Source: Paraburkholderia silviterrae | GTDB lineage: Bacteria > Pseudomonadota > Gammaproteobacteria > Burkholderiales > Burkholderiaceae | Length of the DNA: 41,532 bases | NCBI RefSeq assembly: GCF_004353915.1 | Contig: NZ_SMRP01000045.1 | Span: 1 to 41,532 of the forward strand | Reading direction: 5' to 3' | Part shown: piece by piece, positions 8,515 to 17,469 of the stretch | Layout of the letters: every line of letters starts with the position of its first letter | Position numbering within the stretch: the stretch's first letter is position 1 | The notes under the pieces: model-generated | The model's input: only the letters and a program-made list of their open reading frames with translations | Told to the model about the DNA's origin: nothing | Database searches by the model: none | Position numbers and translations under genes: made by a program

Positions 8515-8591
8515 TTGTTAAAGCAACGATATCGCGCTCGCCGATTCGATTAGCTTCGCACCTGTATAACCTTTAATCTGAACGCCCTACC

Positions 8592-10049
8592 ATGTACGAC
8601 ACGTCGCCGATCTTCCCCCCCGCCGTTTCATCCGATTCGTTATGCGAAGCTTCTGCGGTGACGCTGCTGGACCTGCAGCGCAAACGCGAAGTCAGCGCCG
8701 CCGAGATACTGGACGCCCATCTCGCGCGCATCGAGGCCGTCAATCCACGCGTGAACGCGCTCGTGACGATTCCGGACACCGAGAGCCTGCGCGAGCGTGC
8801 GCGCGCGATCGATGCGCGCTGGGCGCAAGGCGAATGGCAAGGCCCGCTGCACGGTCTGCCCGTATCGCAGAAGGACCTGACGGCCACAGGCGGCGTGCGC
8901 ACGACGTTCGGATCGAAAGCGTTCGAGCACCACGTGCCCGAGCACAGCGCGCTGATCGTCCGGCGCTGCGACGCGGCGGGCGCGCTCATGATCGGCAAAT
9001 CGAATACGCCTGAATTCGGCGCGGGCTCGCATACGTTCAACGAGGTATTCGGCACGACGCGCAACCCGTGGGATTTGAGCAAGTCCGCGGGCGGCAGCAG
9101 CGGCGGCGCGGCCGCGTCCGTTGCGTGCGGCATGAATCCGCTCGCCTGCGGCAGCGACATGGGCGGCTCGCTGCGCAATCCGGCGGCGTGGAATGGCGTC
9201 GTGGGCCTGCGGCCGTCGCCAGGACGCGTGCCGCGCGCGCCGGACCTCAACGCATGGACGACGCTAGGCGTCGATGGCCCGATGGCGCGCAACGTCGAGG
9301 ACACCGCGCTGCTGCTGAGCGCGATTGCCGGGCCGAGCGCAGAGACGGCCACCGAGCTCGGCGAGCCGGGCGCGCTGTTCTCACGCCCCTTGCAGCGCGA
9401 TTTCCGCGGTATGCGCGTGGCGTTTTCCTCCGGACTTGCCGGCGTGCCCGTGGACCCGGAGATCCAGCGCACCGTCCAGGCCCAGGCGAGCGTTTTCGAG
9501 TCGCTCGGCTGCGAGGTCGTGTTTGCCGACCCCGATCTCGCCGATGCCGAAGACGTTTTCAGAATCGAGCGCGCCTGGATGATCGGCACGCTCGTGCAGC
9601 AGCTCGACCCACAGTGTCAGGCGCTGCTCAAGCCCGAGATCGAGGACGAATGCCGGCTGCACCGCTCGCTGAGCGGCGCGGACCTCGGCCAGATGTTCGT
9701 GCGCAAGACCGCGCTCTTCCAGCGCATGCGCGAGTTCATGAACCAGCACCCGTTCTACGTGCTGCCCGCCACGCAAATGCTGCCGTTCGACGCCGGTTTG
9801 CGCTGGCCCCAGTCGTTCATGGGGCAGACCCATACGTCGTATATCGACTGGATGCGCATCTGCTGGTATCTGTCCTCGACCGAATCGCCCGTGCTCGCCG
9901 TGCCCTGCGGATTCAGCGCGACGGGCCTGCCCATCGGCATGCAGATCGCCGGGCGCTTTCGCGACGACTGGGGCGTGCTGCAACTCGGCCATGCCTATGA
10001 GAAGGCGGCAGCACATCGCCAAGCGCGCCCGAGCGTGATCGGCGCCTGA
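8592..10049 (+). CDS. Amidase (amidase-signature family)
   Basis: A 485-residue hydrolase of the amidase-signature family, which cleaves carboxamides to acid plus ammonia or amine. The Ser-cisSer-Lys triad can be placed: Lys94 in LPVSQKDL, the cis-Ser at about Ser169 in AGGSSGGAAA, and the nucleophile Ser193 in GSDMGGSLRNPA. The glycine-rich signature region is complete and length is normal for the family. The gene starts 77 bp after the transporter gene. The substrate is not predictable from sequence. No signal peptide is seen, so it should act in the cytoplasm. Confidence 0.9.
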   Translation: MYDTSPIFPPAVSSDSLCEASAVTLLDLQRKREVSAAEILDAHLARIEAVNPRVNALVTIPDTESLRERARAIDARWAQGEWQGPLHGLPVSQKDLTATGGVRTTFGSKAFEHHVPEHSALIVRRCDAAGALMIGKSNTPEFGAGSHTFNEVFGTTRNPWDLSKSAGGSSGGAAASVACGMNPLACGSDMGGSLRNPAAWNGVVGLRPSPGRVPRAPDLNAWTTLGVDGPMARNVEDTALLLSAIAGPSAETATELGEPGALFSRPLQRDFRGMRVAFSSGLAGVPVDPEIQRTVQAQASVFESLGCEVVFADPDLADAEDVFRIERAWMIGTLVQQLDPQCQALLKPEIEDECRLHRSLSGADLGQMFVRKTALFQRMREFMNQHPFYVLPATQMLPFDAGLRWPQSFMGQTHTSYIDWMRICWYLSSTESPVLAVPCGFSATGLPIGMQIAGRFRDDWGVLQLGHAYEKAAAHRQARPSVIGA

Positions 10050-10196
10050 GCTTGCCGCGCGCTGTCGCGCCCTTCTGGCGACATCGGCATCCCCCGCATT
10101 ACCGCCGGCGGCCCTCACACGGCCGCCTGGCCCCTTGCGCCCGCGCTGCGCGGTGCGCCCTCGCTTCTCGCAACTCCAACCTGAGCGTCAGACCAC

Positions 10197-11399
10197 ATGA
10201 AAAAAGCGCTACTCGCAGTTTGTGCCGCCATGGCCGCGCCCGCATGCGTGCACGCACAAAGCTCCGTCACGCTGTACGGCATCATCGACGAGGGCATCAG
10301 CTACTTCAGCAACGCGGCCACGGCCAATCCCGGCGGCGGCGTCTCCGGGCACAGCGCAGTGCGTCTTTTGAGCGGCGTGATGCAGCAAAGCCGCTGGGGG
10401 CTGCGAGGCTCCGAAGACCTGGGCGGCGGCTTCAAGACGATCTTCGTGCTCGAGAACGGCTTCGACGCGAGCACCGGCAAGCTGGGCCAGGGCGGCTTGC
10501 TGTTCGGCAAGAAGGCCTATGTGGGGATTGCTTCGCCGTACGGAACGATCACGCTCGGCCGGCAGTACGACACCAATGTCGATATTCTCGGCACGATGGA
10601 AGCCGGTGGCCAATGGGGCGGCTATATGGTCGCGCATCCGGGCGACCTCGATAACATCAACAACACCAACTCGACCAACAACGCCATCAAGTTCACGAGC
10701 AACACTTATGCGGGCGTCACGGTCGAGGGCATGTTCAGTCCCGGCGGCGTCGCGGGCGACTTCGCGCGCAACCGGATCTGGTCGGTGACGGCGGGATACG
10801 CGAACGGCTCGCTTGCACTCGGGGCAGGCTATCTGGACGTCGAGAACCCGAACACCTCGTTCTTCGGCAGCGGCGGGAGTCCCGCGGCCGTTGTCAACGG
10901 CGTGCCTGGCAGCAATATGGTCTCGCCTGTCTATTCGGGTTATGCGTCCGCGAAATCGCTGGCGGTGGCCGACGCGGCGGCGGCCTATACGATCAGCTCG
11001 GCGACGCTGGGCGTCGTTTACTCGAATACGCGCTTTCGCGATCTGGGCGATCTTTCGTCGGGGCCTAATCCACGTGGTCTGAATGGAACGGCGACCTTCA
11101 ATAATGTCGAAGTCAATTTCCGTTATCAGTTCACACCGGCGCTCCTTTGGGGGGCCGCGTACGACTATACCCGCGGCGGCTCGACGGGCGGGCAAGGCGG
11201 CGCGTCGTATAACCAGTTCGCTACGGGGGTCGATTATCTTCTTTCGAAGCGTACCGATGTGTATCTGATTGGGGTCTATCAGAAGGCTTCAGGGACGGAT
11301 TCGACAGGGCATGCCGCCGTGGCGGCAATCAACGGGCCCTCGGCGTCCGCCGACGAGAAGCAGGCAGTCGTTCGTGTCGGGCTCAGGCATAAGTTCTGA
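10197..11399 (+). CDS. Outer-membrane porin (Gram-negative porin family)
   Basis: A 400-residue trimeric-porin-type outer-membrane protein of the Burkholderia OmpC-like group. It opens with a signal peptide (MKKALLAVCAAMAAPACVHA, likely cut before QSSVTLYGIID). Family features follow: QQSRWGLRGSEDLGGGFK, FGKKAYVGIASPYGTITLGR, QYDTN, and a C-terminal strand ending GLRHKF with the terminal Phe used in outer-membrane assembly. It lies 147 bp after the amidase gene and may serve as the outer-membrane entry for the same substrate. Confidence 0.93.
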   Translation: MKKALLAVCAAMAAPACVHAQSSVTLYGIIDEGISYFSNAATANPGGGVSGHSAVRLLSGVMQQSRWGLRGSEDLGGGFKTIFVLENGFDASTGKLGQGGLLFGKKAYVGIASPYGTITLGRQYDTNVDILGTMEAGGQWGGYMVAHPGDLDNINNTNSTNNAIKFTSNTYAGVTVEGMFSPGGVAGDFARNRIWSVTAGYANGSLALGAGYLDVENPNTSFFGSGGSPAAVVNGVPGSNMVSPVYSGYASAKSLAVADAAAAYTISSATLGVVYSNTRFRDLGDLSSGPNPRGLNGTATFNNVEVNFRYQFTPALLWGAAYDYTRGGSTGGQGGASYNQFATGVDYLLSKRTDVYLIGVYQKASGTDSTGHAAVAAINGPSASADEKQAVVRVGLRHKF

Positions 11400-11444
11400 G
11401 TGAGTGTTTTGGTGGGGCGATCAGGGTTTTTTGTCGTGGCTCAT

Positions 11445-11547
11445 GGGGTGTTGGCTTTTCCTTGTTTTCATGTCGGTCTATTAGCGTTGCCCCTGTGCGG
11501 GGCGGCACTAATAGACCGACGCGAATACAAGCAAAGGCCAACACCCC
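11445..11547. repeat. Extragenic nested hairpin repeat (likely terminator)
   Basis: Three nested inverted repeats form one long stem: ggggtgttggc (11445-11455) with gccaacacccc (11537-11547); gtcggtctattag (11472-11484) with ctaatagaccgac (11508-11520); and the central gcccctgtgcggggc (11489-11503). It begins about 45 bp after the porin stop, so it may end that transcript. Positions 11457-11508 recur at 41109-41160 with 50 of 52 bases identical. Confidence 0.8.
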
Positions 11548-11637
11548 AAACCCCGCACCAAAGCAAGCTAGCTATGTCCGCTGACGACCCTGCTATATTA
11601 GCGCGTAAATTGCCCAACCCAGCGGGAGCGTGCTGTC

Positions 11638-12537
11638 ATGAGCGCACAGCGGATCAGGAATCTCTCCATATGGCTCTCACTCATGGCGCTCGCGCTGTTG
11701 GGCCTCTCGTTCGGCGTGCCGGCATGGGCCGACGATAACGCGGCCGCGCTCAGGGCCACGTACGATACGCTCGTGCCACAGCTCAATTCGAATGTATTCC
11801 AGCGCCCGATCCATCTGGACTCGGAAGAATCGCAGAACACGCTCAAGGGGGATATTTACGCCGTCGTCGATTACCCGTTCGCAACCGTCAACAGCGCATT
11901 CAACGACCCCAAACAAGGGCCCGCGAACTGGTGCGAAGTGCTGATCCTGCATCTGAACACGAAGTACTGCCATGCCACGACAGGCAGCAACGGCGCGATC
12001 ATCAGCATGAACGTCGGCAGGAAAACGGAACAGGAACTCGGTGACACGTTCCGCGTGCAGTTCAATTACCGCTCGGTGACCACGAGTCCTGGCTACTTCG
12101 AGGTCGACCTGAGCGCGGCGAAGGGACCGCTCAGCACGAAGGACTACCGCATCGTGCTCGAAGCCGTCGATATCGGCAAAGGGCGCACGTTCCTGCACCT
12201 GACGTATTCGTATGGATTCGGCACGGCAGGACGCATTGCGATGAAAACCTATCTCGCGACCATAGGCAGCGCGAAAGTGGGCTTCACGAAGGCGCCGGAC
12301 GGCGATTACATCGGCGGTGTGCGCGGCCTCGTCGAGCGCAATACCATGCGTTATTACCTCTCCATCGACGCCTTTCTGGGTTCGCTCGCCGTTCCCGCCG
12401 ACAAACGCGCCGATCAGCGCTTTGCGACATGGTTCGATGCAACGGAGCAGTACCCACGACAGTTGCATGAGCTGGATCGGTCGGAGTATCTGCAGATGAA
12501 GAAGAACGAGTACCAGCGCCAGCAAACGGTGCAATAG
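11638..12537 (+). CDS. Secreted protein of unknown function
   Basis: A 299-residue protein with a clear Sec signal peptide (hydrophobic LSLMALALLGLSFGVPAWA, probable cut before DDNAAAL), so it is periplasmic or exported. I do not recognise a named domain. Notable segments are YAVVDYPFATVNSAFNDP, WCEVLILHLNTKYC with two cysteines that could form a disulphide, and ERNTMRYYLSIDAFL. The pattern suggests a lipid- or ligand-binding fold but this is only an impression. It stands alone on the plus strand, convergent with the end of the eCIS set, and is probably not part of it. Confidence 0.8.
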   Translation: MSAQRIRNLSIWLSLMALALLGLSFGVPAWADDNAAALRATYDTLVPQLNSNVFQRPIHLDSEESQNTLKGDIYAVVDYPFATVNSAFNDPKQGPANWCEVLILHLNTKYCHATTGSNGAIISMNVGRKTEQELGDTFRVQFNYRSVTTSPGYFEVDLSAAKGPLSTKDYRIVLEAVDIGKGRTFLHLTYSYGFGTAGRIAMKTYLATIGSAKVGFTKAPDGDYIGGVRGLVERNTMRYYLSIDAFLGSLAVPADKRADQRFATWFDATEQYPRQLHELDRSEYLQMKKNEYQRQQTVQ

Positions 12538-12654
12538 ACGGGCCTGTCAACGCCGCCCAGGGCCATGCAACGGGCAACGTCCGCTGCATCATGGCGATCT
12601 GCCGCGTACTTCGCGAAGGTCCGGATAATTGCGTCGACAGGCAAACCCCTCGCG

Positions 12655-14484
12655 CTACACGGCCTCCTTGACGATGGCGATCCCTCCAACCGTCATGCCA
12701 TCCGGAATACCTAGCACGCCGTCGCGACGGATATCCCTGAGGCTGCGCTCGAGCGCAGCCTCGCCAAAGCCTGCACCGCTCAGCCCCAGCGCGGCTAGCG
12801 CATCGTTCAGGCGCTTTGCGTCGAAGATCTCGCGGCGCATGCCGTCCTCGAAGCGGTCCGGTCCGGCCGCGTAGTCGAAGGTGAGAATCAGCAGGCCGCC
12901 TGGCTTGAGCACGCGCAGCGCCTCCTTCAGCGCGTATTGCTTGTAGACGATGTGCTCGACGACCGACACGCTCAGCACCACGTCGAAGCTCGCGTCCTCG
13001 GCGGGCAGGTTGTAGAGCGACGCGAACTGCGCGCCAATCCGCTCGCGCGCCGCCCACGCGAGAAACCGCCGCTCGACGCGCTCGTCGCCGCCGGCGTCCC
13101 ACAGGTAGTCGATATCGTAGAGATGAACGCGATGCCCGCGCGCCGCGAGATACGGCGTGAGCGCGCCGCGCCCGCCGCCGATGTCGGCGATCGCGAGATT
13201 GCAGCGGTTCGCGCCGAAGCGCTCCTCGATGCGCCGCTCGACGTAGAGATACTCCCACTGCTTGGACGCATGAATGTAGAGGCCGACGTCCTCGCGCCGC
13301 GCATGCGCGGTGATCGGCACCGGCGCGATGTCGAGTTGCGTGAAGAGCTGGTCGAGCACTGCGGCGCGCTGCGTGTGCAGCGCGCTGTCGTAGAGCCGCG
13401 CGTCGACGAGCGTGTGGCGCGGCCGCTCGGCCCGGCGTGCCGTGAGCGCGGGCAGCGCGCAGCGCTCGACGTACTCCGGCGCCACCGCCGCCATGCAGGC
13501 CGGTTGCGCGAGGCCGCGCGGACATTGCGCGAGCCATTCGGGGGTCGACCACCAGCAGCCGCCGCACGATCCCGCCGACAAGTTGATATTGCCCGGATAA
13601 CCGAAATAGGACCCGAGCGTCGGCCCGAACAGCGCGACGGATTGCGTGTGCAGCGCGCTCGCCATATGCACGAGGCCCGAATCGGTGTCGATGTGCAATA
13701 GCGCATGCTTGATGACCCACGCCACTTCATGCAGATCGGTACGCTGCACGAGATCGACGTCGGTCCCGGGTATATGCCGGCTCTTGTTGCCGCCCACCTG
13801 AACGAGACGCAGGTCCGGCACGCTCGCCCGCAGGCAGTCGACCAGGCGCGCCCAGTGTTCGAGCGGCCAGCATTTGGTGGCCTGGCCGGGCGCCGGGCCT
13901 TGCAGGTTGTCGAAGCCGTCGTGCAGGGTAACGTAGGGCGTGCCTGCCCCCGCCAGCAGCTTGTCGGCGAGCGCGATGCGGTTGGGGTCGGGCGCGAGGA
14001 ACGTGGCAGTGGACGCGTCGATCGGCAAATTTCCAAGAAAGCCCAGATTGGCGACGACGTTGCGCCCGGCCTGCGCGGACAAGCGCCCCCAGAGGCCGTC
14101 GAGCAGCGGGTGGCGGTCGAACAAGCCGCGGTATTGCGCGAGGCGCTTGTCCGCTTCGTCGGCGATATTCAGGAGCGCGGGGCTCAGGCGTTCGACCTCG
14201 TCGCGCTTCAGGATTTCATAGCGCACGAACTGCGCGACGAAGATCACCGCGTGATAGGCATGGCGCGCGTCGCGCAGCGCGGAATCGGCATAGACGCCCT
14301 TCACGAAGCGCGCAGCGTTGAAGACGAAGCGCGCCACGTCCGGCGTGTGGTAGTACACGTCGATGCGCGGATACCCCGCCGCAATGAAGAGTTGCTGCAC
14401 GAACCGGCCAGACACGATCACGTCGCCCAATCCGCCGCACAGGTAGATCGCCACGGAAAGCTCGCGTTCGTTTGCAGAGGCCAT
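12655..14484 (-). CDS. GT9 heptosyltransferase-methyltransferase fusion
   Basis: A 609-residue two-domain enzyme. Residues 1 to ~350 are a family-9 glycosyltransferase (ADP-heptose type): CGGLGDVIVSGRF near the N-terminus and IDTDSGLVHMASAL as the donor-site motif. The domain ends with four cysteines, Cys307, Cys310, Cys321 and Cys330, in CGGCWW...QCPR...ACM, like the iron-finger of TibC/AAH protein heptosyltransferases. Residues ~400-609 are a class I SAM methyltransferase: DIGGGRG (434-440), SVSVVEHIV and EALRVLKPGGLLILTFDY. The start at 14484 has AAGGAG 7 nt upstream. It is last in the eCIS gene set, after a second GT9 gene, so it may glycosylate eCIS proteins and methylate the sugar; that role is inferred. 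Confidence 0.82.
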   Translation of the reverse strand: MASANERELSVAIYLCGGLGDVIVSGRFVQQLFIAAGYPRIDVYYHTPDVARFVFNAARFVKGVYADSALRDARHAYHAVIFVAQFVRYEILKRDEVERLSPALLNIADEADKRLAQYRGLFDRHPLLDGLWGRLSAQAGRNVVANLGFLGNLPIDASTATFLAPDPNRIALADKLLAGAGTPYVTLHDGFDNLQGPAPGQATKCWPLEHWARLVDCLRASVPDLRLVQVGGNKSRHIPGTDVDLVQRTDLHEVAWVIKHALLHIDTDSGLVHMASALHTQSVALFGPTLGSYFGYPGNINLSAGSCGGCWWSTPEWLAQCPRGLAQPACMAAVAPEYVERCALPALTARRAERPRHTLVDARLYDSALHTQRAAVLDQLFTQLDIAPVPITAHARREDVGLYIHASKQWEYLYVERRIEERFGANRCNLAIADIGGGRGALTPYLAARGHRVHLYDIDYLWDAGGDERVERRFLAWAARERIGAQFASLYNLPAEDASFDVVLSVSVVEHIVYKQYALKEALRVLKPGGLLILTFDYAAGPDRFEDGMRREIFDAKRLNDALAALGLSGAGFGEAALERSLRDIRRDGVLGIPDGMTVGGIAIVKEAV

Positions 14485-14504
14485 CGCACCGCTCCTTAGG
14501 ATCG

Positions 14505-15491
14505 CTATGCATACACCGGCTTTTCCGCGCGCTGCGGCAAGGCATCGATCGCTCCGCCGGCAAAATACAGCTCGATCGCGCGAATCACGTCGCCGATGCT
14601 GATCATGTCCATGCAGCGCGGCAGAGCGCCCACCGTGTCGACGCACAGATGCTCGACGCGGTCTTGCGGCGAGCCGTCGCCGAGCGCGCGCACGCGCGAC
14701 TTCCAGCAGCCGCCGTCGTCGCAGCATCGCAGGGCGCCCGCGCGATGCAGGAACTGGTGATGCGGATACGCCTCCCAGTGCGGCGGCTCGCGCCCTCCCG
14801 CGACGACCACGCATGGCCGGTTCTTCGGCATGCCCGGCCGCACCTCGACGGCCGCCGCGAGATGCATCAGCAGCGTGACGGGACACAGCACGCCCTGGGC
14901 GTGATGCACGAGTCGCACCAGTTGGCGCAAATCCGTCTTGCCCCGCAAGTCGATCACATTGCGCAGCAACGGATGCTCGTGGCCGCCCTCGCCCACCTGG
15001 ACGAACGCGATCTTGCCGGCGAAGTGATCGACCACCGCCTGATAGCGCTCATGCGCCCACCACTTGATGGTGAAGTCGCGCTTGCCGCCCGCCACGACGA
15101 TCCAGAACGGCATGGGCCAATGCACGATCTCCTCGACCTGCGAGATCCACTGCTTTTCGCGCGGCGCAAGGTGAATGTCGCCGCAAAAGCGCGTCGGGCG
15201 AATCGCAAGGCCAAGCCTCGCGTTGAGGTAGTCGATAAAGCCATGCAGAAAGTGATACGGCGTGTGGTTGCTCTGGTGAATCAGCGGATAGTGGCAGTCG
15301 AGCACTTCGACATCGCGCTCTTGCTCGCCAAGCGGTGTGATGTGCGGGTTGTGCTCCCAGAGCGCGGGGCATGGCGTGCGCACGTCGATGGCGAATTCGC
15401 CCGGATAGGCGGCGTGCAGATCGCGCACGGCGGCCGTCAGCATCACGATGTCGCCCGGCGACTGGAAGTTGCGCAGGATGAGTTTTCTCAT
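14505..15491 (-). CDS. GT9 heptosyltransferase-like glycosyltransferase
   Basis: A 328-residue family-9 glycosyltransferase. It opens with LILRNFQSPGDIVMLTAAVR (the GDxxxxTxxxR element), has LLMHLAAAVEVRPG as the donor-site motif, then GGREPPHWEAYPHHQ. The C-terminal cysteine cluster has Cys256, Cys257, Cys262, Cys283 and Cys293 in CCDDGGCWKSR...LCV...RCMDMI. These features resemble protein O-heptosyltransferases more than LPS core WaaC/WaaF, which to my knowledge lack such a metal finger. It lies between the candidate eCIS effector gene and the GT9-methyltransferase gene, on the same strand. The predicted donor is ADP-heptose and the predicted acceptor Ser on a particle protein; both are inference. 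Confidence 0.82.
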   Translation of the reverse strand: MRKLILRNFQSPGDIVMLTAAVRDLHAAYPGEFAIDVRTPCPALWEHNPHITPLGEQERDVEVLDCHYPLIHQSNHTPYHFLHGFIDYLNARLGLAIRPTRFCGDIHLAPREKQWISQVEEIVHWPMPFWIVVAGGKRDFTIKWWAHERYQAVVDHFAGKIAFVQVGEGGHEHPLLRNVIDLRGKTDLRQLVRLVHHAQGVLCPVTLLMHLAAAVEVRPGMPKNRPCVVVAGGREPPHWEAYPHHQFLHRAGALRCCDDGGCWKSRVRALGDGSPQDRVEHLCVDTVGALPRCMDMISIGDVIRAIELYFAGGAIDALPQRAEKPVYA

Positions 15492-15528
15492 GAAGGACCC
15501 CGTTCGACGCCGTGGTGCATCGCGCGCG

Positions 15529-17469
15529 TCAGTTGTCGGTGTCGCCGTACCACGGCTTCCTGCCGAGGCTCGGGTTGAACGGCTGGCCGCGCTTGCGGAT
15601 GTCCTTGTGATGCAGCCGCCACTCGGTGCGCTCGACGTCGACCACGGTCCTCAGCGTCAATCCGTTGCGCACGCGGCGCATCTTGTACGTGAACGCGTCC
15701 GGGCGCGGGGTCCGCTTGCGCGCTTCTGCAATAGCGTCGGCTTCGGTCGGCGGATTTTCCGCCAGAAGCTCGAATGGCGTGCCCTTGGACTTGTTGATGG
15801 GCACGTATCCGAAGGCCGTCTTGTTGCCCTCGACGTGCGACTTGTCGAACTTGAAGTCCTTGGCCGGCATGTCGGGCTGCGTCTGTTTCAGGTACGCCAT
15901 TTCCTGGCCGGGCGCCGGAATGACGTTGTCGACGATGATCTCGGTGACCTTGTCGTCGACGCGCTCGAGCCCTGGCTCCATGCGCTTCCAGTCGGTCACG
16001 AAGCCATACTCGGGCTTCGCCTCGATGCGCTTGAGCGCCTCCTTGTCGGCCAATTTGCTCTTGCCGGGTTCTTCGTAGTACGGATCGGCGAGCGACTCGA
16101 CGCCGCCGCCGTAGTGCTGGGCATGGGTTGGCGCAATCACGCGCACGTTGCCGCCCAGCGCCTTTTGCACTTCGCCGAGCATCTCAACGCTGCGGCCCAG
16201 ATTGCAGCCGCGTATCAGCACATTGGTCCAGGCGCCGACAAGCTCCTTGTCGGCTCTCGGGAGCGCGCCCTTGTCGCCAGGGTCTCTGGCATTGGCGCCC
16301 TTGAGCTCCGAGTACGGCAGCAAGGGTCTATTCGGATCTTTGGTCGCGATGCGTTCCCTCACCTCGTCTTCGGTCATCACGAACTGGAGCGTGCCGTCCG
16401 CATTCGCGTGCGACACGATAATCAGATTCGCGACCGGCTTGCCGACGCTGTTGACGTGCTCGATGATGCCTTCGAAGCTGCGCACATCATCGAACATCGT
16501 GGCCTTGGGATACTCCTTCTTGAAAAATATTTTGGCCTCCTTGAAGAACTGGTTCGATTGGTTGTCGTCCTCGCCCATGATGAACACGATGTCGATGCCG
16601 CCTCGCGCGGTGGCGACAAGGCCAATCTGCTTTTCGAGCTCGGCCGCGACCTGCTCGACCTTGCCTTGCGCGACTTGCTTGAGCGCATCGTCGCCCGCAA
16701 CGAGGGTGCCGCTCGCATGCGTCCCCTTGCCCTCCAGTTGCACCGATACGCCCTTGATCGACTTGTCGTAGTGACTGCCGCTCAGCTCGAAGTGCATGTC
16801 GAGGTGGCGGCTGTTCACGATTCTCCACATCACCTCGTGCACGCCGAACTCGGGTTTGCCCGATGCGAGCGCGCGCTTGGCCATCGCGGCCACGGCGGCG
16901 TCCTCCTGACTGATTTCGGCCAGCTCGTCGGGGTCGGTCGGCTTGCGCTGCACGCGAGGAGACCCCGCCTGCTGTGCGACGTGAACGAGCTCGTGCGCAA
17001 GCAAATGCCGCCCCTGCGCCGTATGCGGCGCGAACTGCCCCGCGCCGAACACGATGTTCGGGCCGAAGGTGTACGCCTGTGCGCTCAGGCCCTGCGCGCT
17101 CCGTGCGGCGGCCGCGCCGTTGTGGATGCGCACGGCGGAGAAGTCGAAGCCGATGCGCCGCTCCATGTCCGCACGCACGCCAGCCGCGAGCGGCGCGCCG
17201 GTGCCGGCGAGCGCGGGATCGAGCGCCGCATGTGCCGCATCTTCCGCATGCGCCGCGTGTGAGATCGAGGACTCGCCGTCGCGCGGCCCCGCACGCGAGA
17301 CGGGCTGCGCCGGCTCGCCCGTGTAGCCAGGCCCGGACATCGCGTGTGCCGCGATGCGCTCGGCTTGCGCTTCAAGCGCATCGTCGCGCTTCTCGCCGCG
17401 CGAGGGTCCGGCGGCGTACGCGGGGCGTCGTGCCTCGCTTACGCCTGGACGTTTCCGATCAGCAAACAT
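15529..17469 (-). CDS. DUF4157 candidate eCIS effector with protease-like domain
   Basis: A 646-residue protein. Residues ~85-168 are the eCIS-associated DUF4157 domain, with FSAVRIHNG, AQAYTFGPNIVFG and the zinc-protease-like HELVH (159-163). A Pro/Lys linker follows. The region ~290-455 has IVFIMGEDD, LIIVSHANADGTLQF with His354, and VLIRGCNLG with Cys422, then VRVIAPTHA. This His...Cys arrangement after hydrophobic strands resembles clan-CD cysteine peptidases and DUF4347. Residues 480-646 are unrecognised. The start at 17469 has GAGG 7 nt upstream and overlaps the previous gene by 31 bp. DUF4157 proteins are typical cargo or cargo-linked proteins of eCIS loci. It could be a toxin or a processing protease for cargo. 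Confidence 0.78.
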   Translation of the reverse strand: MFADRKRPGVSEARRPAYAAGPSRGEKRDDALEAQAERIAAHAMSGPGYTGEPAQPVSRAGPRDGESSISHAAHAEDAAHAALDPALAGTGAPLAAGVRADMERRIGFDFSAVRIHNGAAAARSAQGLSAQAYTFGPNIVFGAGQFAPHTAQGRHLLAHELVHVAQQAGSPRVQRKPTDPDELAEISQEDAAVAAMAKRALASGKPEFGVHEVMWRIVNSRHLDMHFELSGSHYDKSIKGVSVQLEGKGTHASGTLVAGDDALKQVAQGKVEQVAAELEKQIGLVATARGGIDIVFIMGEDDNQSNQFFKEAKIFFKKEYPKATMFDDVRSFEGIIEHVNSVGKPVANLIIVSHANADGTLQFVMTEDEVRERIATKDPNRPLLPYSELKGANARDPGDKGALPRADKELVGAWTNVLIRGCNLGRSVEMLGEVQKALGGNVRVIAPTHAQHYGGGVESLADPYYEEPGKSKLADKEALKRIEAKPEYGFVTDWKRMEPGLERVDDKVTEIIVDNVIPAPGQEMAYLKQTQPDMPAKDFKFDKSHVEGNKTAFGYVPINKSKGTPFELLAENPPTEADAIAEARKRTPRPDAFTYKMRRVRNGLTLRTVVDVERTEWRLHHKDIRKRGQPFNPSLGRKPWYGDTDN

